Shown here: in pieces, positions 27,063 through 36,592 of the stretch
How positions within the stretch are numbered: the first letter of the stretch is position 1
Layout of the letters: the number at the start of each line of letters is the position of its first letter
Assembly (NCBI RefSeq): GCF_001578775.1
Contig: NZ_KQ969062.1
Span: 1,525,594-1,589,593 of the forward strand
Direction: 5' to 3'
Source: Streptococcus cristatus
GTDB lineage: Bacteria; Bacillota; Bacilli; Lactobacillales; Streptococcaceae
DNA length: 64,000 bases
The notes under the pieces: generated by a model
The model's input: only the letters and a program-made list of their open reading frames with translations
Database searches by the model: none
Told to the model about the DNA's origin: nothing
Position numbers and translations under genes: made by a program

Positions 27063-27667
27063 TTAAAGCTCCCCAGTCCGGTAAAGACTGTAGCCTTCAT
27101 AGTAATAGCTATGATCAACACCTTTCATGTAGAGGTTGCGGTTATGAATGTCCTTTGTGAGGGCTTGCTTGAGGACATGCTTAATCTCTGTATCTCGAAT
27201 GGGGCTGCGTTCCATGGCTAGGAGGTAGTCTTCCTTGTCGACTTGGGACCAGTCGATGACCTGCTCCAGCTCAGCCTTGAGCAGATGGTCCAGCCACAGC
27301 CTCATACTTCTGCCATCCCCTCTCGGAAAGGGTGGGCGATATTTAGCTCAACATACTTTTCGATGATTTGGTCAAAGGTCTGCTGAGGCATGCGGTCGAT
27401 ATTTTCCAAAGAAGCTGCCAGATACATGACAGGCGCAAAGCGGAAAGCCCCTTTGGCAAGATTAACCGTGCGAATCTGGCCAGCAAAGTCATAGATTTCT
27501 TCAAACAAGAATTTATGAATAAAGGTCAGAGTCTCATAAGTGCCAGCCGGCTTGCTGTCCAAAAGCTGCTCTTCAAAAAGCTGTTTGGCACGGGCTTTAC
27601 TGATCTTTTCTTCCATCTTTGCTAGTTCCAGTGAATCAGTTATGCCCAGTTTATTGTCAAGAGTCAT
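27063..27667 (-). pseudogene. Fic-domain protein, frameshifted in the active-site motif
   Basis: Two reading frames make one Fic (AMP-transferase) protein of about 200 residues. The upstream frame (27302-27667) carries the Fic core, including IYDFAGQIRTVNLAKG and ends HPFREGMAEV; the downstream frame (27063-27305) begins RLWLDHLLKAELEQVIDW. Inserting one A in GAGGGGATGG (minus strand, beside 27316) restores HPFREGNGRSMRLWLD, the canonical HPFx(D/E)GNGR. So a single missing base breaks the gene exactly at the nucleotide-binding loop. Fic enzymes transfer AMP to target proteins and are often toxins; this copy should be inactive unless the frameshift is a sequencing error. It follows the 248-residue gene by 26 bases. 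Confidence 0.85.
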
Positions 27668-27693
27668 TGGCTGTCTCCTTTCGTCAGAAGTTG

Positions 27694-28440
27694 CTAGTTC
27701 GCCTCCACCACTTCTTCTTTCACCTTCTTAGCAGGTTTGCGTTTTTTGTAGCGACTGCGGATGGTGTTGAGGTGGTCGCGGAGATTGACCACGTGCGTTC
27801 TTTCGGGATAAGCGTAGGCAATGATTGCAGTGAAGTCCACCAGAAAATCATAGATTTCTTGCAGCTTGAGGCGGACGGTCTTATTCTGGCTTGGTGACTT
27901 GCCCTTGAGCTCGGTCAGGCGCTCCTTGTAGGCCTTGTCAAAGGCCTTCTGGGCTGCGGCCAGATGCTCGACATGGCTCTCTAAGTGAAGCTTAGCCAGG
28001 GCCGCTTGGCTGGCCGGCTTTTTCAGCTCCTGGAGTAGGTGGTTGATGCCCTCGGTCTCCTTTTCCAAGCTAGTTGCAGCTAGACCAGTGTAGTTTTTCA
28101 GGAGCTGAGACAGGGTCTCATAAGCTTCCTTGGTCGCTGCATCCTTGACCCGTGCAAAGGCCCGAACCAAAGACTGGAGCGTAGCCAAAGCATCGTCACG
28201 CTCACGGTCAGCCTGATCCAGACTAGCCACTAGCTTGCTGGACTTGGTCTGATGAAGCCCGCCCTGCAGCTGTTCCAGAAGTTTGTCCATCTCATCCAGC
28301 TTAGTCGTGTAAATGCCATCCACCTTATTTTCCTTGATAAATGCCGCAACCTCGCTCCGACTCTCGGACATGAGCTGGAAAAATTCGTTGTTTTCTAAAG
28401 TTCTAACGTCTACACTGGTAATTCCATAAATTCTTTTCAT
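27694..28440 (-). CDS. helical protein of unknown function (possibly DUF6261-like)
   Basis: A 248-residue, mostly alpha-helical, soluble protein without signal peptide or membrane segment, starting MKRIYGITSVDVRTLENNEF and ending in a Lys-rich tail (RYKKRKPAKKVKEEVV). Long amphipathic helices rich in Leu, Ala, Lys and Glu suggest a helical bundle or coiled coil. I am not certain of the family. Ribosome binding site AGGAG. It is directly upstream of the broken fic gene; a functional link is only suggested by position. Confidence 0.7.
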   Translation of the reverse strand: MKRIYGITSVDVRTLENNEFFQLMSESRSEVAAFIKENKVDGIYTTKLDEMDKLLEQLQGGLHQTKSSKLVASLDQADRERDDALATLQSLVRAFARVKDAATKEAYETLSQLLKNYTGLAATSLEKETEGINHLLQELKKPASQAALAKLHLESHVEHLAAAQKAFDKAYKERLTELKGKSPSQNKTVRLKLQEIYDFLVDFTAIIAYAYPERTHVVNLRDHLNTIRSRYKKRKPAKKVKEEVVEAN

Positions 28441-28788
28441 TTTTACAATCTCCTAATTTTTTAAATTTAATTTGTTTTTACTTGGTCAGATTTTCTGAAA
28501 AAGTTTTTTACTCTTGCCAGAGCTCGGCAGAAAAACAAACGTTCGTCTTTCACTCAAGAAATGCTCGCCAGATTTTCTGCCAAACAGAATTTGCCATGAA
28601 AGGCTTCGTCAGAAAATCGGACGGACTCTTTCAAGCCCTGAAGAAGCTTGTCAGAAAATCTGATGAGGAATATTTCTTGTTTCACATTCGCAAAAGCTCT
28701 CATAGACAGCTATCGTCCAATTCTAACTCTATTGAGGCAGAATATTCTTGTCTTGCAATGTCTAATCTATCTCTGTCGCTATATACAC
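28441..28788. other. 348-base intergenic region rich in a short palindrome
   Basis: No credible gene. The motif TCAGAAAATCTGA or its complement TCAGATTTTCTGA occurs at 28486-28498 and 28651-28663, with close variants at 28568-28580 and 28609-28621. The short plus-strand frame here has no ribosome binding site. Confidence 0.5.
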
Positions 28789-29178
28789 TCATTCTTTTGC
28801 CTCCAATAATTTATCAAGTTCAACTGATGAACTCCCCGAAGCATTTCTTAGTTTTCCATTAGTTTCTTTTTCTAGTATGTTTTGTATATACAACTCTTTG
28901 TTTTTATTAATAATTATTTTTACACTAATGCCACCCATTGGATTATGTTTGATTGAATCATAATCAATATCATAAGATTGTATTACACCTTGATCTGAAA
29001 AAGCAATTGGATCAATATTTTTAATCGTCCTCTCAAATACCTCTTTCGCCTCATCACTTTTTACAACCTTAAGCATTTCTTCCCTTAATTTTTCTTCCTG
29101 CGTTTGTTTGTTCATACTGCAGCCTCCTATTAAAATAATGATTCCTAGAATTCCTAGAATATATGATATTTTTTTCAT
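28789..29178 (-). CDS. DUF1310 family lipoprotein (copy 2)
   Basis: A 129-residue exported lipoprotein. The N-terminus MKKISYILGILGIIILIGGC has a lipobox with Cys20, so it should be anchored to the outer face of the membrane. The mature part is small with a conserved HNPMGGISVKIIINKNKEL core. It is a tandem paralogue of the gene just upstream, with which it overlaps by four bases (ATGA). DUF1310 proteins are common in streptococci in multiple copies; function unknown. Confidence 0.85.
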   Translation of the reverse strand: MKKISYILGILGIIILIGGCSMNKQTQEEKLREEMLKVVKSDEAKEVFERTIKNIDPIAFSDQGVIQSYDIDYDSIKHNPMGGISVKIIINKNKELYIQNILEKETNGKLRNASGSSSVELDKLLEAKE

Positions 29179-29564
29179 TTGAGTTCCTCAAGTGATTGAT
29201 CCAAGTCTGCAGAATAGCCACCAAAATGACTTTCTAATGCACCATCTGAATTTTTATCAACTCCTCCAAAAATTTTTAATTTTGGATTGTTATTAATAAT
29301 TACATTAAATTGAATCCCACCCATTGGATTACGAGAAACACTATCATAATCTATTTTATAACTTTTAATGATACCATCGTCTGTAAAAGCTTTATCATCA
29401 ATATTCTTAATCGCTTCTTCAGACATTTTTTTTACCTCCTCACTCTTGACAACCCTAAGCATTTCTTCCTTAAGCTTTTCATCCTGCGTTTGTTTGTTTA
29501 TGCTACATCCTCCAATAAAAATAATGATTCCTAGAATCCCTAGGATATATGATAATTTTTTCAT
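29175..29564 (-). CDS. DUF1310 family lipoprotein (copy 1)
   Basis: A 129-residue exported lipoprotein with signal MKKLSYILGILGIIIFIGGC (lipobox Cys20) and the core RNPMGGIQFNVIINNNPKL. Nearly identical to its downstream paralogue in the signal region and first 45 residues, more divergent at the C-terminus, which suggests duplication followed by divergence of the exposed part. Low G+C compared with the parE gene upstream. Ribosome binding site AAAGGAG. Function unknown. Confidence 0.85.
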   Translation of the reverse strand: MKKLSYILGILGIIIFIGGCSINKQTQDEKLKEEMLRVVKSEEVKKMSEEAIKNIDDKAFTDDGIIKSYKIDYDSVSRNPMGGIQFNVIINNNPKLKIFGGVDKNSDGALESHFGGYSADLDQSLEELK

Positions 29565-29598
29565 TTGCGTTTTGCTCCTTTATTATGAAACAGCCACA

Positions 29599-31548
29599 TC
29601 AAAACACCATCTCCCCACTCTCCTCAAGCGTAAACTTAACATTATCCTCAATCCACTTGCGGCGGGGTTCGACCTTGTCGCCCATGAGGACGGAGACGCG
29701 GCGTTCGGCGCGGGCCAGGTCTTCGATGGTGACGCGGATGAGGGTACGGGTGTCAGGATTCATGGTCGTTTCCCAGAGCTGGTCGGCGTTCATTTCACCA
29801 AGGCCCTTGTAGCGCTGGAGCATGGCGCCTTTGCCGAATTTCCTGCGCAGGTCGTCCAGCTCGCCATCGGTCCAGGCATACTCGACGACTTCGCTCTTGC
29901 CCTTGCCCTTGGACATCTTGTAGAGAGGCGGCAGGGCGATATAGACGCGGCCGGCCTCGACCAGCGGGCGCATATAGCGGTAGAAAAAGGTCAGAAGCAG
30001 AGTCTGGATATGAGCACCGTCTGTATCGGCATCAGTCATGATGATAATCTTGTCATAGTTAGCATCTTCCAGCGAGAAGTCTGAGCCAACTCCTGCACCA
30101 ATGGTGTAGATCATGGTATTGATTTCTTCGTTTTTGAGAATGTCGGCCATTTTTGCCTTGGCCGTATTGATGACCTTACCGCGCAGGGGCAGGATGGCCT
30201 GAAACTTGCGGTCCCGTCCCTGCTTGGCAGAGCCGCCGGCAGAGTCCCCCTCGACCAGATAGAGTTCATTTTTGGCCGCATTCTTAGACTGGGCCGGAGT
30301 CAGCTTGCCGGACAGGAGGCCCTTGTCTTTCTTGTTTTTCTTGCCATTCCGGCTTTCATCACGCGCCTTGCGGGCCGCTTCTCTGGCATCTCTGGCCTTG
30401 ATAGCCTTGCGGATAAGATTGGAGGCCAGCTCGCCATTTTCCAAGAGGAAGAAGGTCAGCTTGTCGGACACAATGGAGTCCACCGCAGGACGGGCCAGCG
30501 GACTACCTAGCTTGTCCTTGGTCTGACCCTCAAACTGCAAATGCTCTTCCGGCACCAAGATGGACAGGACAGCAGCCAGACCTTCGCGGTAGTCCGAGCC
30601 TTCCAGATTTTTGTCCTTTTCCTTGAGCAGACCGGTCTTTCTGGCATAGTCATTCATAGCCTTGGTGATAGCGGTCTTGAGTCCAGTCTCATGCGTCCCG
30701 CCGTCTTTAGTGCGGACGTTATTGACAAACGATAAGATGTTATCCGAATAACCATCATTGTACTGGAGAGCAACTTCAACTTGGAATCCACCTTCCTCTC
30801 CCTCAAAATAGAGGACCGGAGTCAGGGTTTCCTTGTCTTCATTGAGGTAGCTGACAAAGTCCTGAACGCCGTTTTCATAGTGAAATTCTGCCTTTTCACC
30901 GCTGCGCTCGTCGGTAAGCGACAGATGGACATTTTTGAGCAGGAAGGCGGACTCATTGAGCCGCTCAGCAATCAGATTGTACTTAAAATCAATGGTTGAG
31001 AATATGCTGTCGTCGGGCATAAAGGTCACCTTAGTACCCGACTTGGACTTAGGCGCCGTGCCAACTTTCTTAAGCGTGGTAACGGGCTTACCGCCATTTT
31101 CAAAACGCTGCCGGTAGACTGCTCCATCGCGGGTAATCTCCACTTCCAGCCAACTGGACAGGGCATTAACGACCGAGGAGCCGACCCCGTGGAGTCCGCC
31201 CGAAGTCTTGTATCCGCCCTGACCGAACTTACCGCCGGCGTGGAGAACGGTGAAAATGACCTCAACGGTTGGGATTCCCGTAGCGTGCATCCCGACCGGC
31301 ATGCCCCGGCCATGGTCAGCCACGGTCACAGAGCCGTCTTTATTGATGGTCACATCAATGCGGTCGCCAAAGCCTGACAGGGCCTCATCCACCGCATTGT
31401 CGACGATTTCCCAGACCAAGTGGTGCAGTCCTGCGCCGTCGGTTGATCCGATATACATCCCTGGACGTTTGCGGACTGCATCCAACCCTTCTAATACCTG
31501 AATGGCATCGTCATTGTAATTGTTAATATTGATTTCCTTTTTTGCCAC
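29599..31548 (-). CDS. parE: DNA topoisomerase IV subunit B
   Basis: A 649-residue ATPase subunit partnering ParC. The GHKL ATP site shows EIVDNAVDEAL, HGRGMPVG and GGLHGVGSSVVNAL. The TOPRIM domain has EGDSAGGSAKQGRDR and DADTDGAHI. The start is a GTG at 31548 behind AGGAGG. The transcript is divergent from plsY, the usual streptococcal arrangement. Confidence 0.97.
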   Translation of the reverse strand: MAKKEININNYNDDAIQVLEGLDAVRKRPGMYIGSTDGAGLHHLVWEIVDNAVDEALSGFGDRIDVTINKDGSVTVADHGRGMPVGMHATGIPTVEVIFTVLHAGGKFGQGGYKTSGGLHGVGSSVVNALSSWLEVEITRDGAVYRQRFENGGKPVTTLKKVGTAPKSKSGTKVTFMPDDSIFSTIDFKYNLIAERLNESAFLLKNVHLSLTDERSGEKAEFHYENGVQDFVSYLNEDKETLTPVLYFEGEEGGFQVEVALQYNDGYSDNILSFVNNVRTKDGGTHETGLKTAITKAMNDYARKTGLLKEKDKNLEGSDYREGLAAVLSILVPEEHLQFEGQTKDKLGSPLARPAVDSIVSDKLTFFLLENGELASNLIRKAIKARDAREAARKARDESRNGKKNKKDKGLLSGKLTPAQSKNAAKNELYLVEGDSAGGSAKQGRDRKFQAILPLRGKVINTAKAKMADILKNEEINTMIYTIGAGVGSDFSLEDANYDKIIIMTDADTDGAHIQTLLLTFFYRYMRPLVEAGRVYIALPPLYKMSKGKGKSEVVEYAWTDGELDDLRRKFGKGAMLQRYKGLGEMNADQLWETTMNPDTRTLIRVTIEDLARAERRVSVLMGDKVEPRRKWIEDNVKFTLEESGEMVF

Positions 31549-31653
31549 AAGGAACCTCCTGCATGATAGTCATCCTTATTATCTTACAAGTTTTTAGTAA
31601 ATTTTGCAAAGTTTTTTTCTACAAAATCCCCTTTAAAGGCTGATAGAATCTGG

Positions 31654-31719
31654 ATTTTAAGTGATTTTGGAGAAAGGCAACCTAGCTGTAAGCGTCAGAC
31701 TAGACAATTCACTTAAAAT
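31654..31719. repeat. inverted repeat between parE and plsY
   Basis: Perfect 11-base arms ATTTTAAGTGA (31654-31664) and TCACTTAAAAT (31709-31719) enclose 44 bases. Its place upstream of both divergent genes could make it regulatory, or it may be a small mobile-element relic. Confidence 0.5.
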
Positions 31720-31755
31720 ATTCTTATCATAGTTCTTTGTCCAAGTTCCAAATCA

Positions 31756-31764
31756 TGGTATAAT
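31756..31764 (+). promoter_or_regulatory. extended -10 promoter placed for a leaderless plsY transcript
   Basis: TGGTATAAT ends six bases before the ATG at 31771; a TTGTCC 16 bases upstream can act as -35. No ribosome binding site lies between. Confidence 0.65.
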
Positions 31765-31770
31765 AAAATC

Positions 31771-32415
31771 ATGATGAACACGATAATTGGATTATTACTA
31801 GCATATTTACTGGGCTCCATTCCGACAGGTTTGTGGATTGGACAGATTTTCTTTAAAAAGAACCTCCGCGAATACGGCAGTGGCAATACTGGCACGACCA
31901 ATACTTTCCGTATTTTGGGAAAGACGGCCGGCACTGCCACTTTTGCCATTGACTTTTTCAAGGGTACACTGGCAACGCTGCTGCCGCTTTTCCTGCATAT
32001 TGAAGGGATTTCACCACTGATTTTTGGCCTCTTGGCCGTGATTGGCCATACCTTTCCAATCTTTGCTGGCTTCAAGGGCGGCAAAGCCGTGGCGACTAGT
32101 GCAGGAGCTGTTCTGGGCTTCTCACCTGCTTTCTTTGTCTATCTGATATTGGTCTTTGTGACAACCCTCTATCTGGGAAGTATGATTTCCCTCGCCAGTG
32201 TGATTTCTGCAAGCGTGGCTATCCTGTCTGTCTTGATTTTTCCTGCTTTAGGCTTTCTCTTACCAAGCTATGATTTCCTCTTTACCCTGATTATCATCCT
32301 CTTAGCGGCTATTATCATCCTTCGTCATCGGGACAATATCCAGCGGATTCGAAATAAAACTGAAAACCTAATCCCTTGGGGCATTAACCTAACCAAGCAA
32401 AATCCAAAAAAATAG
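31771..32415 (+). CDS. plsY: acyl-phosphate:glycerol-3-phosphate acyltransferase
   Basis: A 214-residue polytopic membrane enzyme that makes lysophosphatidic acid from acyl-phosphate and glycerol 3-phosphate, the first step of phospholipid synthesis. Conserved PlsY motifs are visible: [27 protein letters not shown] and [18 protein letters not shown]. The gene is divergent from parE. Start could be either of two adjacent ATGs; the first is used. The mRNA is predicted to be leaderless. Confidence 0.95.
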   Translation: MMNTIIGLLLAYLLGSIPTGLWIGQIFFKKNLREYGSGNTGTTNTFRILGKTAGTATFAIDFFKGTLATLLPLFLHIEGISPLIFGLLAVIGHTFPIFAGFKGGKAVATSAGAVLGFSPAFFVYLILVFVTTLYLGSMISLASVISASVAILSVLIFPALGFLLPSYDFLFTLIIILLAAIIILRHRDNIQRIRNKTENLIPWGINLTKQNPKK

Positions 32416-32440
32416 GCTCGTCGAAACGAGCTTATTTTTT
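32405..32440. terminator. bidirectional terminator
   Basis: AATAGGCTCGT-cgaa-ACGAGCTTATT with A and T runs on either side, between convergent plsY and the 5'-nucleotidase gene. Confidence 0.85.
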
Positions 32441-34697
32441 AATCTTTTTGAGTTTTTTTCAGGCCTGCTGCACCCAGCATTCCGAATACCAAGCCAAACA
32501 TAGAAAGAAGGAAAGGATTCTTGCTTCCTGTTTTCGGAAGAGTGCCTTGTTTGCTTGTTGGTCCTGTCGGACGAACCTGTGCTGGAGCTTGATAAGTTAC
32601 CTTATTAGCTGCTGGCTGAGCTGTATTTGGCTTCTCAACAGCAGGTTGTTCTTGTGGTTTTGTCTCAGGCACAACTGGATGATTAGGTTGGCTAGGAACT
32701 ACTGGATTGCTTGGTCTTGTTGGAACTGTTGGATTAGTTGGGTTGGTAGGATTTGCTGGGTTAGTCGGATTGGTTGGGTTTGCTGGATTGCTTTGTCCAG
32801 GCTTAGAAGCGGCATCTTTTGGATCAGTGCACTGCTGGATTTCCTCGATATCTGTGTAACCATCTCCATCTGTATCCTTGCTAGCAGACATAGAAATCGT
32901 GCGAGAATTTGGATTGATTGCTGCATAGGCTGTCAAATCTGCACTTTCCAGATATTCTGCAAAGGCCACGTCCATAGATGGACCTTCCTCACGCGCACCA
33001 CCCAGCATAGTATAACCATCACCACCAGCTGCTAGGAAGTCATTGGTTGTCAGGTAGTAGGTCTTAGCCAAGTCAAGGGCTTCATAAGCACCTGTTTCTT
33101 TGTTTTTGATTTCAATGCGAAGGATCCGTTTCTCTGCTGGCAGAGTTGTGTCATAGTAAACTTTAGCACCAGAAACTTGCAAGAAACCGCCGCTTGGCTC
33201 TAGCAATGGTTGGCCGTTTTCATCCAAGACAGGTTTTCCATCTTTTTCTTGAAGGATTGAGCCCAAAGATTTGGCAAACATATCTGCGATATTCTGACCG
33301 GTTACCTTGATTTGTGAAATAGTATTTCCAAAAGGCAATACAGCGATGACACTTCCCTTTGTGATTGGCTTGTCTTTGGCAATGGTTTCCCGTAAGCCGC
33401 CACCATTAGTCACAACCAAGTCTGTTTTGTTGGCAAAGCCTGTTTGGCCGTATTTGTAAAGGGCATCTGCTACCACATTTCCCAGATTGGTTTCTCGAAC
33501 GCGGACATTTTCACGGTCCCCGTTAAGCTCCACAGGGCTCTTGGCCACGATCACCTTGGCATTTTCTGCATCGTATTTTTCCTTAATTTTCTTGACCATC
33601 TCTGCTACAACTGGGTCTGGACTAGCTTTTTTAGCTATTGCAGCTGGGATTTGCTGAGGATCGCCCAGAAGTTGGTTAGCCTTGAAAGTAACTTTACCGA
33701 TATTGTGCAAATAGCTACCAGTCTGGTTGTAGGTCACATTTTCACCGTAAGTAGTGGACTCTACTGTGTGAGAATGGCCGTCAATCACTGTAACGCGCTT
33801 GCCCTTCAGCTTGGCATTTTTAGAAAGGGCTTCAGCCAAGGTAGAACCGCGCCATTCAACTGGTGTCGTAGTATCCACACCCAAGTGAGCCAGAACGACA
33901 TAATTTTTGTAAGTCTTGCCTTCAGCTGCTGCACGCGCTTCAACTTCGTCAATCACCCGATTAACCTCTGTGATTGGATCCGCGAAAGTCACACCTTGAA
34001 TATTTTTTGGGTGCGTTTTTGTAGCTGTCTCAGGAGTGGTCACCCCGATTACGACAAATTCATCACCTTCTACATTCTTATCCTTGTCCACAATGGTTGA
34101 TGCTTGGAACACACGGGCATTGTTGGCATAGGTATTAGCACTGAGAAGTGGGAAATTAAGGATTTCTTTATATTTTTTAGCCTCATCCAAACCAAAGTCA
34201 AATTCATGGTTTCCGACCGCCATGGCATCATAACCGATTTCATTGAGGATCTTCGCGCGTTCTTCCCCTTTGGAGCTATTAGAAATTGGCAGACCTTGGA
34301 AAGCATCTCCTGCATCTACGACCAGCGTTTGAGGATTTTTTGCACGTTCTTCCTTGATAACTGTTGCAAGTTTGGCATCTCCGATAACACCTTTTTCTTC
34401 GACGATACGACCGTGCACATCGTTTGTATGAAGAATGGTAGCTTCAGGCAAGCTTGTGTCAGACGCTCCTGATACATCTTGAGCATTAGCTGCGATGACC
34501 GCATTTACGCTAGCTTCATCGGCAGAAACTCCACCTGCTTGTGCCAAATCCGTTTCAGCCGGTTTTTGAGCTGGTTCGTTCACATTTGCCACAGCAGTTG
34601 CTGGCTGAACCTCATCCGCAGCAACTTGATGGTCCAAAAAGGCAGGTGCCAACAGAACCGTAGACAAAACAGGTAAAATAAGATGCTTCTTTTTCAT
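32439..34697 (-). CDS. cell-wall-anchored 5'-nucleotidase
   Basis: A 752-residue surface enzyme. Signal peptide ends near DHQVAADE. The metallophosphatase domain has LHTNDVHGR, GNHEFDFG and DGHSHT; the nucleotidase domain has VTNGGGLRETI and DFLAAGGDGYTM. A Pro/Asn/Thr repeat spacer (NPTNPTNPAN) leads to the sortase signal LPKTG at about residues 720-724, a hydrophobic stretch and a KKTQKD tail. It releases adenosine from extracellular AMP, ADP or ATP. The S. sanguinis homologue (Nt5e) is known to affect platelet aggregation; equivalence here is likely but inferred. Confidence 0.92.
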   Translation of the reverse strand: MKKKHLILPVLSTVLLAPAFLDHQVAADEVQPATAVANVNEPAQKPAETDLAQAGGVSADEASVNAVIAANAQDVSGASDTSLPEATILHTNDVHGRIVEEKGVIGDAKLATVIKEERAKNPQTLVVDAGDAFQGLPISNSSKGEERAKILNEIGYDAMAVGNHEFDFGLDEAKKYKEILNFPLLSANTYANNARVFQASTIVDKDKNVEGDEFVVIGVTTPETATKTHPKNIQGVTFADPITEVNRVIDEVEARAAAEGKTYKNYVVLAHLGVDTTTPVEWRGSTLAEALSKNAKLKGKRVTVIDGHSHTVESTTYGENVTYNQTGSYLHNIGKVTFKANQLLGDPQQIPAAIAKKASPDPVVAEMVKKIKEKYDAENAKVIVAKSPVELNGDRENVRVRETNLGNVVADALYKYGQTGFANKTDLVVTNGGGLRETIAKDKPITKGSVIAVLPFGNTISQIKVTGQNIADMFAKSLGSILQEKDGKPVLDENGQPLLEPSGGFLQVSGAKVYYDTTLPAEKRILRIEIKNKETGAYEALDLAKTYYLTTNDFLAAGGDGYTMLGGAREEGPSMDVAFAEYLESADLTAYAAINPNSRTISMSASKDTDGDGYTDIEEIQQCTDPKDAASKPGQSNPANPTNPTNPANPTNPTNPTVPTRPSNPVVPSQPNHPVVPETKPQEQPAVEKPNTAQPAANKVTYQAPAQVRPTGPTSKQGTLPKTGSKNPFLLSMFGLVFGMLGAAGLKKTQKD

Positions 34698-34791
34698 AAA
34701 TAAAAGCTCCAGTCTATGTTTTTTCTATTATTATACTGTTTTTATTGTAAAAAGGGAATGCCATTTCAAAGAATCCTTCTTCTTAATACGA

Positions 34792-34820
34792 AAAACGTTC
34801 CAAAACGAAATGGAACGTTG
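34792..34820 (-). terminator. pyrC terminator
   Basis: Minus strand: AACGTTCCA, an eight-base loop, TGGAACGTT followed by TTTCG, about 20 bases after the pyrC stop. Confidence 0.7.
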
Positions 34821-34838
34821 AATTTCTATGAATATCTG

Positions 34839-36107
34839 CTAGGCTTGGAAGACGACTTCTCCATCGCAGATAGTATATTTGACTTGGCCTTTCAGCTCTT
34901 CGCCAACAAAAGGTGAATTGGCTGCCTTGGAGGCAAAGTGGTCGGAAACCAGACGGTCAGCTTTAGGATCAAAAATAGTGATATCCGCTGGGCCTTCTTC
35001 GGCTAGAAAACCAGCATTAAAATCATAGAGACTAGCTGGATTGACCGTCATCTTCTCTAAAAGCTCCATGAGGCTAAGATGCCCTGCTTCTACCAGATAG
35101 GTCAGCCCTAGAGAAAGCGAGGTCTCAAGACCAGTCATACCAGACGGCGCCTTGGTAATATCCGCCACATTTTTCTCGTCAGCATGATGTGGAGCATGGT
35201 CCGTTGCAATGACAGAAATGACACCAGACTTGAGTCCCTCAATAACCGCCAGACGGTCCGATTCTAATCGCAGAGGTGGATTCATCTTAGCATTGCTGCC
35301 CTTGGTCAATAGCAATGCTTCTGTCTTAGAGAAGTGCTGAGGTGCTGCTTCAGCGGTGACTTGAGCACCTAGCTTCTGAGCGAATTCCACTACCTTTACA
35401 CTCTCAGCCTTGGACAAATGCTGGATATGCACATGAGCCTTGGCATCATAAGCAATCATAACATCACGGGCAATCATACTGTATTCTGCCACACCTGTCG
35501 CGCCACAGATATGAAAATGCTCTTTGGCAATATGCTCATTGAAACCAAGGATGCCGTTGAGATTAGGATCTTCCTCGTGCAAGCTAATAAAAGTATCGTT
35601 TTTACGTGCTTCTATCAGGGCTTGGCGGACAATCCCAGCGTTAGTCAGCGGAATTCCGTCATCTGAGAAGCCAACCGCACCAATATCCAAGAGAGCTTTA
35701 AAGTCTATCAAATGCTGCCCATCGAAATTCTCTGTGATTGTCGCGACCGACTTGATATGGATATTTTCGCGACTAGCCGACTCTAGCACTTCCTGCAGGG
35801 TTTCAACTGTAGAAATGGTCGGATTGGTATTGGCCATCATAACAACAGTCGTAAAGCCACCTGCTGCTGCTGCCAAAGCTCCTGTGTGAATGTCTTCTTT
35901 ATGGGTCTGACCCGGCTCCCGGAAGTGAACGTGAATGTCAACCAGACCAGGAGCAACGACCAAACCACTAGCATCTAGGACTTGGGCATCAGCCGCTTTC
36001 AGATTTTGGCCAATTTTGACAATTTTCTTGCCCTCCACCAGCACATCGCACACTTGATCCAGACCAGACTTAGGATCCATTACACGGCCATTCTTGATTA
36101 GTAGCAT
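34839..36107 (-). CDS. pyrC: dihydroorotase
   Basis: A 422-residue class I dihydroorotase of de novo pyrimidine synthesis (carbamoyl-aspartate to dihydroorotate). Metal ligands are visible in [16 protein letters not shown], and IATDHAPH is the C-terminal metal-site signature. It follows mutX by 12 bases in the ung-mutX-pyrC run known from pneumococcus, and is not linked to the other pyr genes of the window nor preceded by a PyrR leader. Confidence 0.96.
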   Translation of the reverse strand: MLLIKNGRVMDPKSGLDQVCDVLVEGKKIVKIGQNLKAADAQVLDASGLVVAPGLVDIHVHFREPGQTHKEDIHTGALAAAAGGFTTVVMMANTNPTISTVETLQEVLESASRENIHIKSVATITENFDGQHLIDFKALLDIGAVGFSDDGIPLTNAGIVRQALIEARKNDTFISLHEEDPNLNGILGFNEHIAKEHFHICGATGVAEYSMIARDVMIAYDAKAHVHIQHLSKAESVKVVEFAQKLGAQVTAEAAPQHFSKTEALLLTKGSNAKMNPPLRLESDRLAVIEGLKSGVISVIATDHAPHHADEKNVADITKAPSGMTGLETSLSLGLTYLVEAGHLSLMELLEKMTVNPASLYDFNAGFLAEEGPADITIFDPKADRLVSDHFASKAANSPFVGEELKGQVKYTICDGEVVFQA

Positions 36108-36119
36108 TTTGTATCTCCT

Positions 36120-36584
36120 TTATTCGTAAAAATCGACCTGCGTGTCGAGCAGTTTATCACCAGCATAAACAAATTTGGCTGAAAAGAAAGGCTTGTCTTC
36201 TAAAAGCCACTCAACAAAGGTATGATCGCCTTCCCAGGTTGGTTTAGACAAAACCTGATCATAGGGCACCCATTCCAAAGTCCCTTCATTGCAGTCAATC
36301 AGTTCCCCCTCAAACTCCGTCACCTTAAAGACATAGGTGTACCAGTCCAAATTGGGAGTAAACTCCGGAAAAGTGATGATGCCCTTGAGGACAGGCTTGG
36401 CCTTTAGCCCTGTCTCCTCTAAAATCTCGCGTGCCGCGCATTCCTGCGGGGTTTCTCCTCGCTCTAACTTACCACCGACTCCAATCCATTTCCCAGCATG
36501 AACATCGTTGGGCTTTTTGTTGCGGTGCAGCATGAGAAGCTCACGGCCATTATCGATATAACAAATCGTTGCTAACTGAACCAT
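36120..36584 (-). CDS. mutX: NUDIX hydrolase, 8-oxo-dGTP diphosphatase type
   Basis: A 154-residue NUDIX protein. The box reads GKLERGETPQECAAREILEE (GX5EX7REUXEE). It sanitises oxidised dGTP to prevent mutations, as MutX of S. pneumoniae, which has the same length and the same neighbours (ung upstream, pyrC downstream). The start at 36584 follows GGAGG; the frame opens earlier at 36605 but that part overlaps the end of ung. Confidence 0.92.
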   Translation of the reverse strand: MVQLATICYIDNGRELLMLHRNKKPNDVHAGKWIGVGGKLERGETPQECAAREILEETGLKAKPVLKGIITFPEFTPNLDWYTYVFKVTEFEGELIDCNEGTLEWVPYDQVLSKPTWEGDHTFVEWLLEDKPFFSAKFVYAGDKLLDTQVDFYE

Positions 36585-36592
36585 ACTACCTC

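Noticed and set aside
29368..30084. 238-codon plus ORF
   Set aside because: Antisense to a DUF1310 gene and parE; no ribosome binding site.
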